From NCBI RefSeq assembly GCF_024362695.1, contig NC_065420.1, positions 7,409,920-7,473,919 on the forward strand: a stretch of 64,000 nucleotides of DNA, given 5' to 3'. This DNA is from Pectinophora gossypiella. Taxonomy: Eukaryota > Arthropoda > Insecta > Lepidoptera > Gelechiidae. Below the pieces are notes generated by a model. The model saw only the letters and a list, made by a program, of their open reading frames with translations, had not been told where the DNA came from and did not search any database. The translations under genes were made by a program, and so were the position numbers. The first letter of the stretch is position 1, and each line of letters starts with the position of its first letter. Positions 43,340 to 55,055 of the stretch are shown here, piece after piece.

Positions 43340-46300
43340 GGGCTATTATTTTATTCTGGGTGCCATGGTTAACTTATTCGCCAAAAAAATTTTTTTTTAT
43401 TTATGCTATTGTTTGTTAGTATTTCTTACTATTATAACAATAATAATATTTAAATTACATTTTACAGGAATTTGCAGCGATGTTTACCAATTATTTTTCA
43501 CTTATTTTTATATTTATATTATACTAGGGAGGGTGCCGAAAAACAACAACTGTGTTACTTTGTTACATTATGTAGTTTTATTATTGGGAACGTTCACATT
43601 AAATTCAAACCTTTTCTTTTTTAAATTAAGATAAAAGATTTTTGACCTTATATTATTAAATCACGAAACATTTCAGTCTAATACATCTTTTTATGGTTAG
43701 GTTTACCACTTCGTTACCTAATTTTGATTTTATGAGATAAACTTTTGCAATAAAATGGAAAACAATAGCAGTTCAAGCATTTTATTTATGGAGGCCATTT
43801 ATATATTAAAAATTATCAAAAAAAGTCAAAAATTTTAAAACATACTTAGATAGTTTTAGTTCTAAGTCTGAAAACGTCTCCATAAAAATGGGGGACAAAA
43901 AAGTAACGCAGTAGTTTAGTAAGTAACATAATGGTAAACTTTCCGCATCTATGGTGTTTAACTTACTAAAAACAATTAAAAACAGAATACAATTAAATTG
44001 AAACCATAACAAATTAAACAAAACTCTCTTAGAATAAAATAAAATCAAAACTTCTCAAAAAAACAATATTAAACATACATTAGTTTCTGTCTGAGTCAAA
44101 TATATTTAATGGGACATCAAATTCATTCAATTCGTTTTCAGCAAATGGAATTCTATAGTCTCTGCTTACCCCGGTGGGAAATAGGCATGAGTTTATGTAT
44201 GTATGTATGTCATCATCGTCATCAGTCTTACGACGTCCACTGCTGGGCACAGGCCTCCCCCAAGGATCTCCACGACGATCGGTCCTGCGCTGCCCGCATC
44301 CAGTGGCTTCCCGCGACCTTCACCAGATCGTCGGTCTACTTTGTAGCGGGCCTAAACTGAGCGTCGTCCGACACGTGGTCGCCATTCTAGAACCTTTCCG
44401 TCCCAGCGGCCATCGGTTCTCCTCGCTATGTGTCCTGCCCACTGCCACTTCAGCTTTGCAATTCGCCGAGCTATGTCGGTGACTTTAGTTCTCCTGTGGA
44501 TCTCCTCATTTCTGATTTGATCGAGCAGGGAAATACCGAGCATAGCTCTCTCCATTGCCCGCTGAGCGACACCGAGCCTCCTCACGAGACCCATAATAAG
44601 CGGCCACGTCTCACTGCCGTAGGTCATCACTGGCAACACGCACTGGTCAAAGACTTTCCTCTTGAGACACTGAGGTATTTTGGACGAGAAGATATTTCGC
44701 AGCTTCCCGAACGCTGCCCATCCGAGTTGGATCCGACGAGAGATCTCTTTCTCGAAGTTGGACTTACCTAACTGGATTATTTGTCCTAGGTAAATGTACT
44801 GGTCTACAACTTCGAGTGTAACGTTCCCAACCTGAACTGGAGTGGGTGCGACATGGTCGTTGGACATAATTTTTGTCTTTGTCATGTTCGTGCTAAGACC
44901 CACTCGTTGGGATGCGTTACTGAGATGCTCGAGCATGGTGTTCAGGTCTTCCAGGGTCTCAGCCATTAGGACTATATCATCAGCAAATCGAAGGTGCGTC
45001 AGGTACTCGCCGTTGATGTTGATGCCAAATCCTTTCCAGTCCAGAAGCTTAAAAATATCCTCCAATGCAGCAGTGAACAGTTTCGGAGAGATGCCATCTC
45101 CCTGTCTCACTCCTCGCTGCAGTTGGATCGGATTAGAGCTCTGGTTCTGTTCTCGAACTGACATAGTGGCATTTTGGTAGAGGTCCCTTAGCAATTCGAT
45201 GTACCTATGGTCCACTTGGCACCTCTGAAGAGACTGCAACACCGCCCAGGTCTCGATCGAATCAAAGGCTTTCTCATAGTCCACAAACGCCAAGCAAAGT
45301 GGCAGATTATACTCTTCGGTCTTCTGTATAACCTGCCGCAGTGTATGGATGTGGTCTATGGTGCTAAAGCCTTTTCGGAAACCCGTTCGTTCGCTTCCCG
45401 TCTTAACGGCATTGATCACAGAGACATCATTGAATATGTGCTTTTTCGTCGACATGATAAAATCGATCTCGTTTTTATAATTTCCACTGGGACTTATCCA
45501 GGTCCATTTGCGGGTGCGGGCTTTCTGAAGAAGGAGTTCATCATATAGAGGTTCTCCTTTTCCATAAAGTCCGCCAGAATCCGGCCTCTGGTGTTCCGGA
45601 CCCCAAATCCAAATTGCCCTACTCTCAGCTCGTTACCACAACGCTTCCCCGACTGTGCATTAAAGTCCCCCATCACAATCCTGTAGTGGCTTTTATGGCT
45701 ATGCTTGGCTTTAGAAATCTCCTCATACATAGTCTCCACTTCGTCATCGTGGTGTCCCGAGGTCGGAGCGTATACCTGGATGACAGTCGGCGAATATCGA
45801 GATGATATTCTGAGTATCAGGCACGCTACCCTGCTCGAAACACTACCGATGGTCAACACGTTGTTGACTAGGGACTTGTGGACGATAAACTCGACACTCT
45901 GTAACGAAATAATTATAAATTAAATTATTAAAACTATTAAATTTGTAAATATTGAGCAAAAACTTTGAGTATTTCCACTGCGTTACGATGGCTACAACTG
46001 CGTTACATTTCGCAGTAACACAGTGCATCGGTAACTCAGTTGTAGAAACCACGTGTATTCTAAAATAGCACTCATATGGTAATTCATTTTATAAAACAGA
46101 TCGTGTACAATAAATATTTGCTCCTTTTTTTAAAGATATAACGGAAAAGATTATTCAATATTCAAAAAACTCACCTATCACAGCGGTCACGCAGCGGTCT
46201 CCCAATTAATACACGCACCTATCCCGCCGGCGTTCTCGCGACTGACTCGGCGAATTTCCAAGCCACGCACTCCCCCCGCGCCCCAATAATATTTGATTAT

Positions 46301-46800
46301 ATGTTATACGACTTTTGGCGCAAATGCACACAAAATTCTAATTTTAAGACTCAGTTTCGTATGGTAACATAGTGTTCGTAATTTTTTGGTTTGCCGCGGG
46401 GACACAATAAATATTTTGGAATAATTAAAAACTGATACAGGAAAATAATATTTAGTATTGTTAAAGTAAAGATTAAATTACGTGTTATTACCGCAAATAT
46501 TACATTTTAATAGCGTCTTGAAGAATTTTTAAGTAATGTGTGTTTATATGGAGTAAATATATGAGAGGGACAGTGGAATTTTGTAGGGAAACAACTGCGT
46601 TACTCAAAAGTACAACTTAGTTACCGTGTTTTTGGTTAAATTCAAATAATTTTGATAAAAACGTGGAACATAAAAGTACGAGTATAACATCAGAAATATA
46701 CCAATAGTGTAATTATTGAAAAAATAAATGTTTGCTTTATAAAAATCGTGTTTGAACGTGAGAGACAGGTTATGGGACCCAAAATAAAATAATAGCCCAA
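43340..46800. repeat. Unidentified composite tract with recurring 'CTGCGTTAC' motifs
   Basis: Variants of aactgcgttac occur on both strands: near 43548 (caactgtgttactttgttac), 43711 (acttcgttacc), 43902 (reverse, agtaacgcagtagt), 45977 (cactgcgttacg), 45993 (caactgcgttacatttcgca) and 46590 (caactgcgttactc). They fall on both sides of the RTE-like LINE at 44207-45903. A GC-rich patch lies at 46190-46285. It looks like one older element carrying the LINE, but I cannot assign a class and the ends are approximate. Confidence 0.35.
44207..45903 (-). pseudogene. RTE-like LINE, defective copy (minus strand)
   Basis: The endonuclease part (about 45903-45460) has VIQVYAPTSGHHDDEV, IVMGDFNAQSGKR and GRILADFMEKENLYMMNSFF. 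A single-base frameshift occurs near 45520. The reverse transcriptase frame (45455-44352) has GFRKGFSTIDHI, FVDYEKAFDSIE, GVRQGDGISPKLF, FADDIVLMA, YLGQII and WQWAGHIARRTDGRW. About 45395-45390 the endonuclease phrase ...NAVKTGS runs straight into ERTGFRKG, so the endonuclease end and the first reverse-transcriptase motifs are deleted. A further frameshift and a stop lie near 44325-44350, after which the usual C-terminus is readable to about 44220. The 5' end is truncated. It cannot make a working protein. The family (RTE clade) is judged from these motifs. Confidence 0.85.
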
Positions 46801-46811
46801 GTACATCCATT

Positions 46812-47393
46812 GTTGGCCCACCCCGCCAGCGTGGTCGACGACTTCACTCAATCAGCGCTTATTGCTATCTATTTATTTTATTTATTTATTTTATTTGGGA
46901 AAGCAACAGCCTTAGTCTAATTATTTACATTATATGGTTGTTAGTAATACACATTCAGAGGCCAATTATAGCTATCCATGAGTTACATAGAAAAAAAAAA
47001 ACAAAAGCTTATAAACATTATACCAAGAGGGAGGGTATGTGAAATGACTGTGTGGGGGTGTGTTTTGTGTACCTATGTGTGAAAGAGGGTGAGGGTGTGT
47101 GTATGTGCGCGAGGATGTATATGTGTTATATATTAGTGTGAGTTAGTAATGTGTGATAAGATCTACCAACTAGGGTATCGCTATCTACCCACTAGGGTCG
47201 ATTAATTCTTTCAAATATTTTTCCTCTCAGACGACGCCCTGAGCCGAGGTTCGCGCCCAACTGGGCACCCTCAGGCCTGTTGTCTTTAACATTGTACCGG
47301 GTGAGAGCCTTCAGCGCTCCCCATTTGTCCGGCCAAGTAGTTAATGCCACCTGCGACATATCTACAATAAGTCAGGTCAAAAAAAAATGTTTG
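46812..47393. repeat. Interspersed repeat family D, split by an insertion
   Basis: The left piece (46812-46872: cagcgtggtcgacgacttca, cagcgcttattgctatct) and right piece (47175-47393: cgctatctacccactagggt through ctgcgacatatctacaataa) are one family-D copy. Between them is about 300 bp of foreign sequence. The short GCTATCTA appears on both sides of the insert and is a candidate target-site duplication. Confidence 0.65.
46873..47172 (-). mobile_element. Insertion within the family-D repeat, LINE-tail-like
   Basis: It starts with a TTTATTTTATTTATTTATTT run, then gggaaagcaacagccttagt, and has a GT-rich middle (ggtgagggtgtgtgtatgtg). The start resembles a reversed AATAAA-rich LINE tail. No protein is encoded. 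Confidence 0.45.
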
Positions 47394-47781
47394 CCCGAAA
47401 GCTGATTTTCTTTAGTATTTCCTCGACCATACTTAGTGTTGTGAAACAAGCCAAGACATAAGCGTGATTGCGCCGGAGTAATGTGTCAATTAACAGGTAC
47501 GCCTTCAACGCCGGCGCATGCAGATGAAAGTTGCGCAATAGCTTCTCGCCGGCTTGAGAAATCCTTCCTAGTCGCCTATTGTTCTAGCATTTCGATGTAG
47601 GTACTTTGTACGATGGAAAAAAACCTGCGTTAGAGTTAGATTTCAATTATCATTCTTTTCAATCAATCGCATTTCTTTTGACGTCAAAAGCAATTAATTT
47701 CCGTATATTTATGTTTTTTTTAAAGTAAACAAGTATGTAAAGAATTACTTTATACCTTAATTAGTATTCAGTACATTTATT

Positions 47782-48055
47782 ACGAGGGAGTAGATTCAGC
47801 TCATGATTCTGAGTTGATGTCAAGTGTAATTTCCTGTCGGAAAATTCATGAAGTTTTGTGTATTTTTTAAATTATTTTTAGTTCCATACTTTTGCGACGA
47901 AAAATTCCACTTGATATCAACTAACTTGGTATCATGGTCTGAATCATCCCTCAAAGTCTTCGTTACGATGTCACTAACACCCCCCAGGGGTATGGAGCAT
48001 ACTCCACCACGCTACTCCACTGCGGATTGGTGGAAGTGTTTTTACGGCTAAGAGT
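47782..48055. mobile_element. MITE (TA/CAGGGTG family) abutting a SINE-A fragment
   Basis: 47782-47986 matches the MITE interior and right end (gattctgagttgatgtcaag, gttacgatgtcactaacacc). The left terminus is lost. From 47985 the sequence becomes the SINE-A body (ggggtatggagcatactcca, ctactccactgcggattggt) up to 48055. Confidence 0.7.
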
Positions 48056-48310
48056 TAAACTAAATACCCTTTGATTACTTACAACAATTTTCATCATTTC
48101 ATACATCCACTTCGTGTTTTCGTTTAAGAATAAAAAGGTTTAAGTATTTTTTTAATGAAAAAGACAGTATAATAACCGCATCATTATAAAAAAAAACATT
48201 ATAATTTTATGAAGTCATACATAAATTTAAATATTTTTTCAGTCTTTTATTTTGCAAAGTTCGCATTTGCGAAGAGTAAATTAAGCAGGACCGCAACTTC
48301 TTTATTACAT

Positions 48311-48551
48311 ACACATAGAACACGTTCAGCTGCTTCTCTTCCCGGGCATGTCGTAAAAACCGACAGAGGAATTGTGTCCTCTAACATGATGGACTAATGT
48401 TATGGGCGATAGGCTGATCCCTTATCACCGTAAGGTTCATCATATCCATCTTTGGACTTCGTATCAACAGTGGCTGCAAGTTGTCTTTGATTACTTGTGG
48501 CTCTGTCCACCCCATTAGGGATTACGGGCGTGAGTTTATGTATGTATGTAT
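48311..48551. repeat. Interspersed repeat, family E, copy 2
   Basis: From tagaacacgttcagctgctt to ggattacgggcgtgagttta plus a TATG run. It is nearly identical in order to 1618-1855 and in the same orientation. Confidence 0.75.
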
Positions 48552-48715
48552 GAATGTGTCAACTTCTTTGTAACATTCTGTATAACAGTATAATTCTGTA
48601 AAACCTATATACCTAACCTGTAATGCCTGCTGCATCAAGTTTCAAGACAACCTCTCTTTTGTTACATGTATGTATGCATGTAGAAAATTTCGCATTGAAA
48701 TCCCATTATACCTAC

Positions 48716-49069
48716 CTATTGTCTTATAAAAAAAAAAAACATAAATAGCCTATATACGTCCCACTGCTGGGCACAGGCCTCCTCTCAATCAACCGGAGAG
48801 GGTATGGAGCATACTCCACCACGCTGCTCCATTGCGGGTTGGTGGAGGTGTTTTACGGCTAATAGCCGGGACCAACGGCTTAACGTGCCCTCCGAAGCAC
48901 GGAATCAACTTACTTTTTCGGACAATCAAGTGATTCAAGCATGAAAAGTCCTTACCAAACAAAGGACAGTCTCACAAAGTGATTTCGACAATGTCCCCAT
49001 CGGGAATCGAACCCGGACCTCCAGCTCGTGAGCCTAACGCTCTTACCACTAGACCACTATTGTCTTATA
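48716..49069 (-). mobile_element. Complete tRNA-headed SINE (family A) with 13-bp target-site duplication
   Basis: The 13-mer ctattgtcttata occurs at 48716-48728 and again at 49057-49069. Between them (48729-49056) is a minus-strand SINE. On that strand it begins GTGGTCTAGTGGTAAGAGCG (A box), has GGTTCGATTCC (B box), then a body ending GGGACGTATATAGGCTATTT and a T run. The perfect duplication makes this a fairly recent insertion and defines the limits of the family. It is not a tRNA gene. Confidence 0.88.
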
Positions 49070-49699
49070 CATCAGCAAAAAGAAAAGTCACAAAAATCAA
49101 TGCGTCGAGCGACCTCTACCGTGTAAATTCTGAAAGACAATGCAGCCAACTATAAAGATAAACTATACCTTCTAATGTGAAGACGTCTTGAATCTTCATG
49201 CATTGTTTATTATTTTAATCAAACGTGTAAACTTCACTAGATGGCACTGTAAATATTCTGTATACCTTTGGAACTTGGATGACGTCTGTATGCAGTAATA
49301 TCTTACAGACTGTCTATCTTGGAATAGCTATCATGTATTTTGATTATTTTTTTCGCCGCAATGTTCTTTCACAGCCGATGAATTATCCATCTAGATGATA
49401 GGCTGGTAAATTATCATCTTATGGGTTATTATGTCTGTCTTGGTTAAGACCTAGACGTCCTAAGAGACGGATTGTCATAATAATGGCTGATGGCTCTGCA
49501 CACTCTTATAAGGATGCGAGCGTAACTATTATGTATGTGTGTAAAATTCTTAGACGCGTATCCATAAGTGACAATACGCCTATTTCCCGTCGGGACACGT
49601 AGAGACTACGGATTTCCCTTGACTTCGATCTTGACATGCATGATCTCCTGTTTCTTCCATATTCATTAATCGGTTCATACATGCGTGTCGCAGACTCGC

Positions 49700-49900
49700 A
49701 TCACCATTTTTAAAAACATCTCTCCCATTTTTTTTTTGCCAAATACTGAATGAATACCTCCAATACATAAAGTTCTTTCACCTTAAGGTTGCCTGGCAGA
49801 AATTGCTGTTCAGCAATAAGGCCGCCTATTGTGCTTATTTTATTCGTATGTACATGTACTTTACTTATGTCTTTGTGCAATAAAGAATTATTGAATGATT
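49700..49900 (+). mobile_element. LINE 3' tail fragment, plus strand
   Basis: It contains ttaaggttgcctggcagaaa, cagcaataaggccgcctatt, tttgtgcaataaagaattat and a TTGAATGA-type end. Reverse copies lie at 11676-11745 and 15500-15680. Confidence 0.65.
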
Positions 49901-52900
49901 GAATACCGTTTAAGTAAGTCGTAGTAGTCGGTAGTCTGAGTAAGTGTGTCTTTCTTGATCTACATCTACCCACCTTCGCTGTAACTATTATAGTATAATT
50001 TATAACTCGTTTCGTATTAAAAATAACTAATTTTCTACAAAAAAATCGGTTTAATGTTCGTTTGTATTTAATAAATAATTGCTTAGGATATTTTTACGAA
50101 GCTGTTTATAAATTATTCAAAACTGTAATATTTAACACGTTGACAGAAAGGTCATAACCGTCGTACTTAACGCACTTCTTCTCTTCTTCTAATCCATTTA
50201 TCCCCTGTTAGGATGTAGGGCTCGAATAATAGATTTCCACTCCTCGCGATCATGCCACTGTACTGTACTGTACTGTATTAACCATTGTTAACACTATCTA
50301 ATATCATAGGTATATTTCTGTGTGTGTCAACAGCTACTTATAGCCGTTCCTGTCACTGTGTATTTTTACTGATCGATACTAGATTGTTATTAAAATAGCG
50401 TTCACTTTCGCTGCAATGTGTAACTTTTCGTGCACATTCAGAGTACCACTGTTTTCGGGCTTTATTAGCTCACAATGATATAAAAAACATACTTACTAAA
50501 AAATAAGGAATGCAAATGCGTGTCTTTTTAAACAATTTTTAGTTTAAAATGGGGCGTGATTTGCATGGATATCTAAAAAACATTTTCTGCTAACCTAAAC
50601 AATTTTTCCACCGATACGTAGCGAAAACATATTCTAGATCCAGAACTTCATTGAGGAAGTTTCCACGTTCTGTCCAGAGGCTTTTGGTTCACAATAAACA
50701 ACTTTTTATCAGTATGACGCATGGAAGCGCTGTGATCATTACCGTAACAAAATGACTGTATGACGTCACAGTAAGCCCGTGTCAAATACACGAGGGTTAT
50801 TTAATTTTATTGCTGTACAAATTTAGATCGCCTTGACCTTGTAAAACAAGCACTTTATCTTCGAGTACTTTCCATTTCGTATTTGTAAGTCTAGGTAACC
50901 GACTAATGTCTCAAAATATAGGTACCTAGTGACAGCCCTCAGTCCTGATTACCCTAGAAGGAGGCGTAATGTTTTTTGGAGTATCTTATATAACACACCT
51001 GTGCCTACCCCTACGGAAATACAGGTGTGATGTTATGTTATGGTAATGTTGATTTTATCGGAGTATAATATTGCTTAAAAATTCTCTCTTCTAGGATATA
51101 TCAGGATAATACATAGATACCTAACAACAACTCGATACAGTGATTAACAATGGTTACACTTGCTCAATACCTATCTCGCATCCATTATGACAATTTGCAA
51201 TTTAATGAAATTAATTTGTTACAAATATAAGATCCATTTTTCATATAAGTACTCCATAATAACTTTGATTATCAAGTCATAGATAATAATTACCAATCAT
51301 ATCAACACTGGCAGTGGAATGTTTACAGTAACTAGATCAGACCTGACTTAATATAATACGTAAACATAGTTTTTTTTTGGTTTACGAGTTTGTAGAACAG
51401 TACCTATGGATTATAAACATACTTAATTAATTTCTTCCCGAGCATCTAGCAGATTAGATAAAAACGATATTTGCTTAACTATTCCAAAATCACAAACAAT
51501 TGTAAAGAGTCGCAGAATCATCTTTTGACTTACTTCTTCAGGCTGTATTTATTCGCATAGAACTTTTCGTCGAGAGGTGGTATTGTGTTATATCAAGACT
51601 GCAACGGCCTTCTGAATATAAATAGAGATAAAATGATAAATGTTTTAAAAATATCTTTTGATTGTCATTGTTGAGAATTTCTGAGGAAGTTTTTCGAAAA
51701 TGTTCCGTAATTATGCATTGTAATAATTCAAAAGAAAAAAATAAGTTATATTAAACCTTATATTTAAGTATTTATACAATATCATTACAGTCTATAAATA
51801 TAGGAAAATCTATAGAGAAAAGACTAATCATCAGTAGGTACTTAGTTATCGAGAGTTAATTATAAAGTATAACATACTCGTACAAGCCAGGAAAATTTCT
51901 GCATTTGCGGTAAATGACATGCACATAAAATTGAAATAACTGGAATCGTGGGATGTTTGACGTCTGTAACGACAAGAATAGGCAATGAAATTATATTCCT
52001 AACGATTCCAGATGTATTGATTGCCTAGTGAGTCATTTTGTAATTGTATTGTAAACAAGATCTCTTGCTTAACTGGTGCATTCAGATGTCAATAATCAAA
52101 GGCTGATTGAACATGATTCTTGCGTGTGATGTGGTTTTAAGGTCGAAGCACCTAACGTGATTAATAAGGATTGCCAGAGATGACCGCTGTGCATTCTAGT
52201 GGAAAACCTTTCAGACTCGACTGACCTTCATATGGCACTTTGTATCTCGTCTTTTGAATTCACACAAGAGACTTTTTGAAAAATCTAGGTAAAAATGTTG
52301 GTCTCAATTTTTACGCGGAATGAAATTAATGAAAAGAAATCTAGATTTTGTTGAAGAAAATCACATTCGGGGTCGAAGCCTTCCATCTAAAAAAAGCTAT
52401 TTGGCTATTTCACATTAATTTGTTTGCATTGCGCACTTACTTTTTTTATGTGCAAATGTAAAATTGCAATAATCGCTTTTTCAAATGGCGCTTAAATAGT
52501 GTTCTCTACCTATGAGGCGACGGTATACCAATTACATTTGACAAAAAGTCCTGTAGTAAGTACTTACATATTTTTTGATGATAATTATTACTACCCACTC
52601 GCGTCAGACAGAGTACTGCGGGGTGGAAGGCAAGAGGGAAACCACTGCCCTATTTTTCCCAAAAAAGTAGCATGGAGAATGCTACACCGACAAGAGCGTG
52701 GCTCTTAAATTAGTGATGATGTGAATTATTATTAAACAGGACGTTAACGGAGAAGATTTAGTTGATTAAGCAGCATCAGATGGATAATAACGATGAATAG
52801 TAAAGAAGGAACCCGTTGACTATGCCGGCGTTAGAGCTATCACGGACGGACTACATTTGAACTGCAATACTTAGATAACAGTTGGTTCGCAGCTAGTTTA

Positions 52901-54133
52901 CAGTTTCAATGCATTTAAGCCATGCGCAAAAAAACGCATCACAACTGTAGGGAACTGATTAGCTGACTCTGTAGCACTGCACTTTACAAACGGAAAGAAC
53001 CAAAACTTCAAACAATAATAAAAACTCAAGTACATTGTAATTATAATTCCTGACCTCAATTAAGGCATATCGTAAATAAAAAGGAACATTTTGAATGTAA
53101 AAATATTGTTTTAAATAAACATTATTCGGTAAATTTAAAGTTATAAAAAAATACTAACAAAACGCTCCCCGATTTTTGCTTTTTGTTCGCCGCTAAGTCT
53201 TTACATCGTTAGCGTAATTCTAGAAACAATAAACTTAAAAAATGTAATTTACAATGCATGCTACTCAAGGAGGCAAATGATGTTGGAAAACGGAAGGTTT
53301 ACACAAAAGTGTTGCCCCTTCATATTTTTCGACGGTATACAGGATGTTACAACTTTAGCAACCGCAATCCGCTTTATTGCAGTGAAGTATGCTCTATATT
53401 ATATTATGACAAGGGAGAACTTAAATAAATAATTATAACATCACCTACAATATTCTAATCACTCGTCTTTCACAACTGGGGGTCTAAAAAGGGCCACATC
53501 AAAGCAAGTCATCTAAAAACAATATTGCTGATTGTTAACTGCAGTTGCGATATCGTCCGAAAAGCATAGTCAATTTCTAGATCCATGCAATGTTTGAGAT
53601 TCTTCATACGTATCAGCTTGGTTCTGATCTTCGTTTGTCCAAAATCATGCATGAAGCAGGCAAAAAAGGTTGGTTGTGTTGTAATATAAGAGTTGAATGT
53701 CACTACTGCCTGGTACAAACTGCAACTATAGACTTCTTTGCTATAAGCTCCTTTGCTAGCAACCGAAACCCAAATAATTTCCTGGTGGCACAACCATGGA
53801 TTACGCTTGTTCATCGTATAGGTACATTTAAAAGTTACGAAAATATAGAATTTATCAATAAACTTTAAAGAAAACTTTTCAGATAAAGACGACATCCTTC
53901 ATTTATATTTGTAGAAACCCTATCAAAGCCTTATAAAAGATCTGAAAACAACTCCATTGAATCATAAACTACATAATATAGATTCAGCGAAAACGACGCG
54001 AGGGTCCAAGGTATCTTAATTGATGTTTTTTTAAAGTTCTAGTGACACATGAGCGCGTCCTGTATAGTACGGTTTTTGCATCGGACGTAATATACGAGGG
54101 GCAAATTAGATGTTTTAAGTCGCTGGTAACTAC
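49901..54133. other. Long gene-free stretch upstream of J
   Basis: A short repeat-like piece with an actgtactgtactgt run is near 50215-50275. A family-G repeat lies at 52585-52710. The overlapping opposite-strand frames at 53509-53895 lack domains, codon bias or splice context. No RNA gene is seen. Confidence 0.5.
52585..52710 (+). repeat. Interspersed repeat, family G
   Basis: It reads tactacccactcgcgtcagac, gtggaaggcaagagggaaac, agcatggagaatgctacacc and gacaagagcgtggctcttaa. Short pieces recur at about 6495-6525, 30575-30612 and 57520-57555 (reverse). Confidence 0.6.
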
Positions 54134-54209
54134 TATAAATACTGAGTGCGACCGTCATAAGGCACTCACAGTTGCGGTGACTATCATTTAGCTGAGAACC
54201 ATCGAAATG
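54134..54209 (+). promoter_or_regulatory. Predicted promoter and 5' exon of CSP gene J
   Basis: TATAAATA lies at 54134-54141, a TCACAG initiator-like site at about 54166-54171, and a donor AAATG|GTAGGT after 54209. The acceptor GTTACAG ends at 55055, immediately before J's ATG. As with gene C, the last codon before the donor is ATG. Joined as predicted it would read ATG ATG TCC ATG in frame, so translation could begin in this exon. Inference from signals only. Confidence 0.45.
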
Positions 54210-54524
54210 GTAGGTTCATCTTGTGTTTCCACATGGCCTTCTGTGATGGGCTAGTTATTTGAAACGACATCATTGCTTCATGATATTTTCGTGAAAATGT
54301 GTGTTTCATACAAGTGCTGCTTTTAGTTTCAACTCTAAGTGCTTTTTCTTGGAACCATCTTCAAAGGGCACATCTCTCACTCCACAGCGCTGTGTTTAAT
54401 ATCTTGCACTTTGCCTTGAGCATTAATTCCTTAATTTCAAATAATTCTATCCTTGTTTCTTCTTCAAAGTGCTATTATATTTTTCATTTTTATCTACGAA
54501 CCACCACGATCACATCAGTTTGTA

Positions 54525-54610
54525 CTTTACCGAGTGAGAGCCTTCAGCGCTCCCCATTTGTCCGACCAAGTAGTTAATGCCATCTGCGGAAAAACCTACA
54601 ATAAGTGACG
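54525..54610. repeat. Family D fragment
   Basis: taccgagtgagagccttcag through gccatctgcggaaaaaccta matches the 3' third of the family-D repeat. It lies in the predicted 5' UTR intron of J (54210-55055). Confidence 0.65.
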
Positions 54611-55055
54611 CCAAGGAAAATCAGTTTGTACTTAAAATCATAATTAAACTATCTTTGACTGGAGTTCATCATATATCCCGAAAGGAACAAGCATCACCTT
54701 CCTCATGTCCTATCTTATTCTCATTTAACGTAGCTCAACTCTATTATAGCTCTTTACCAAATAACACCACACCACCATCTTATAGGACACTCAATCAATT
54801 CTAGTAGATAGATAGCTTTATTCTATAAATAACTCTTTGAACAACACCTCTTTAAGTGATACTTGACTCTTCTCTAAACCGCACTAGGAAGATCTTAAAA
54901 ACTAGAAAAGTAGAAAACGAAAAATCAGTACTCGTATCTGACAACATCTCAAGCGATACTCACCGTTACCTCATGACACAACATCACCTCAATAATACTT
55001 ACTACAATATACATAACATACATTATTGTAAACAAACTCTTGTGTACCGTTACAG

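Noticed and set aside
44109..45180. Several plus-strand frames of about 80-113 aa
   Set aside because: They are antisense shadows of the RTE-like reverse transcriptase on the minus strand.
48990..49056. tRNA gene on the minus strand
   Set aside because: It is the head of a SINE with target-site duplication.
53509..53895. 128-aa minus-strand frame overlapping a 92-aa plus-strand frame
   Set aside because: No recognisable domain, signal peptide, codon bias or splice signals; opposite open frames in AT-moderate DNA occur by chance.
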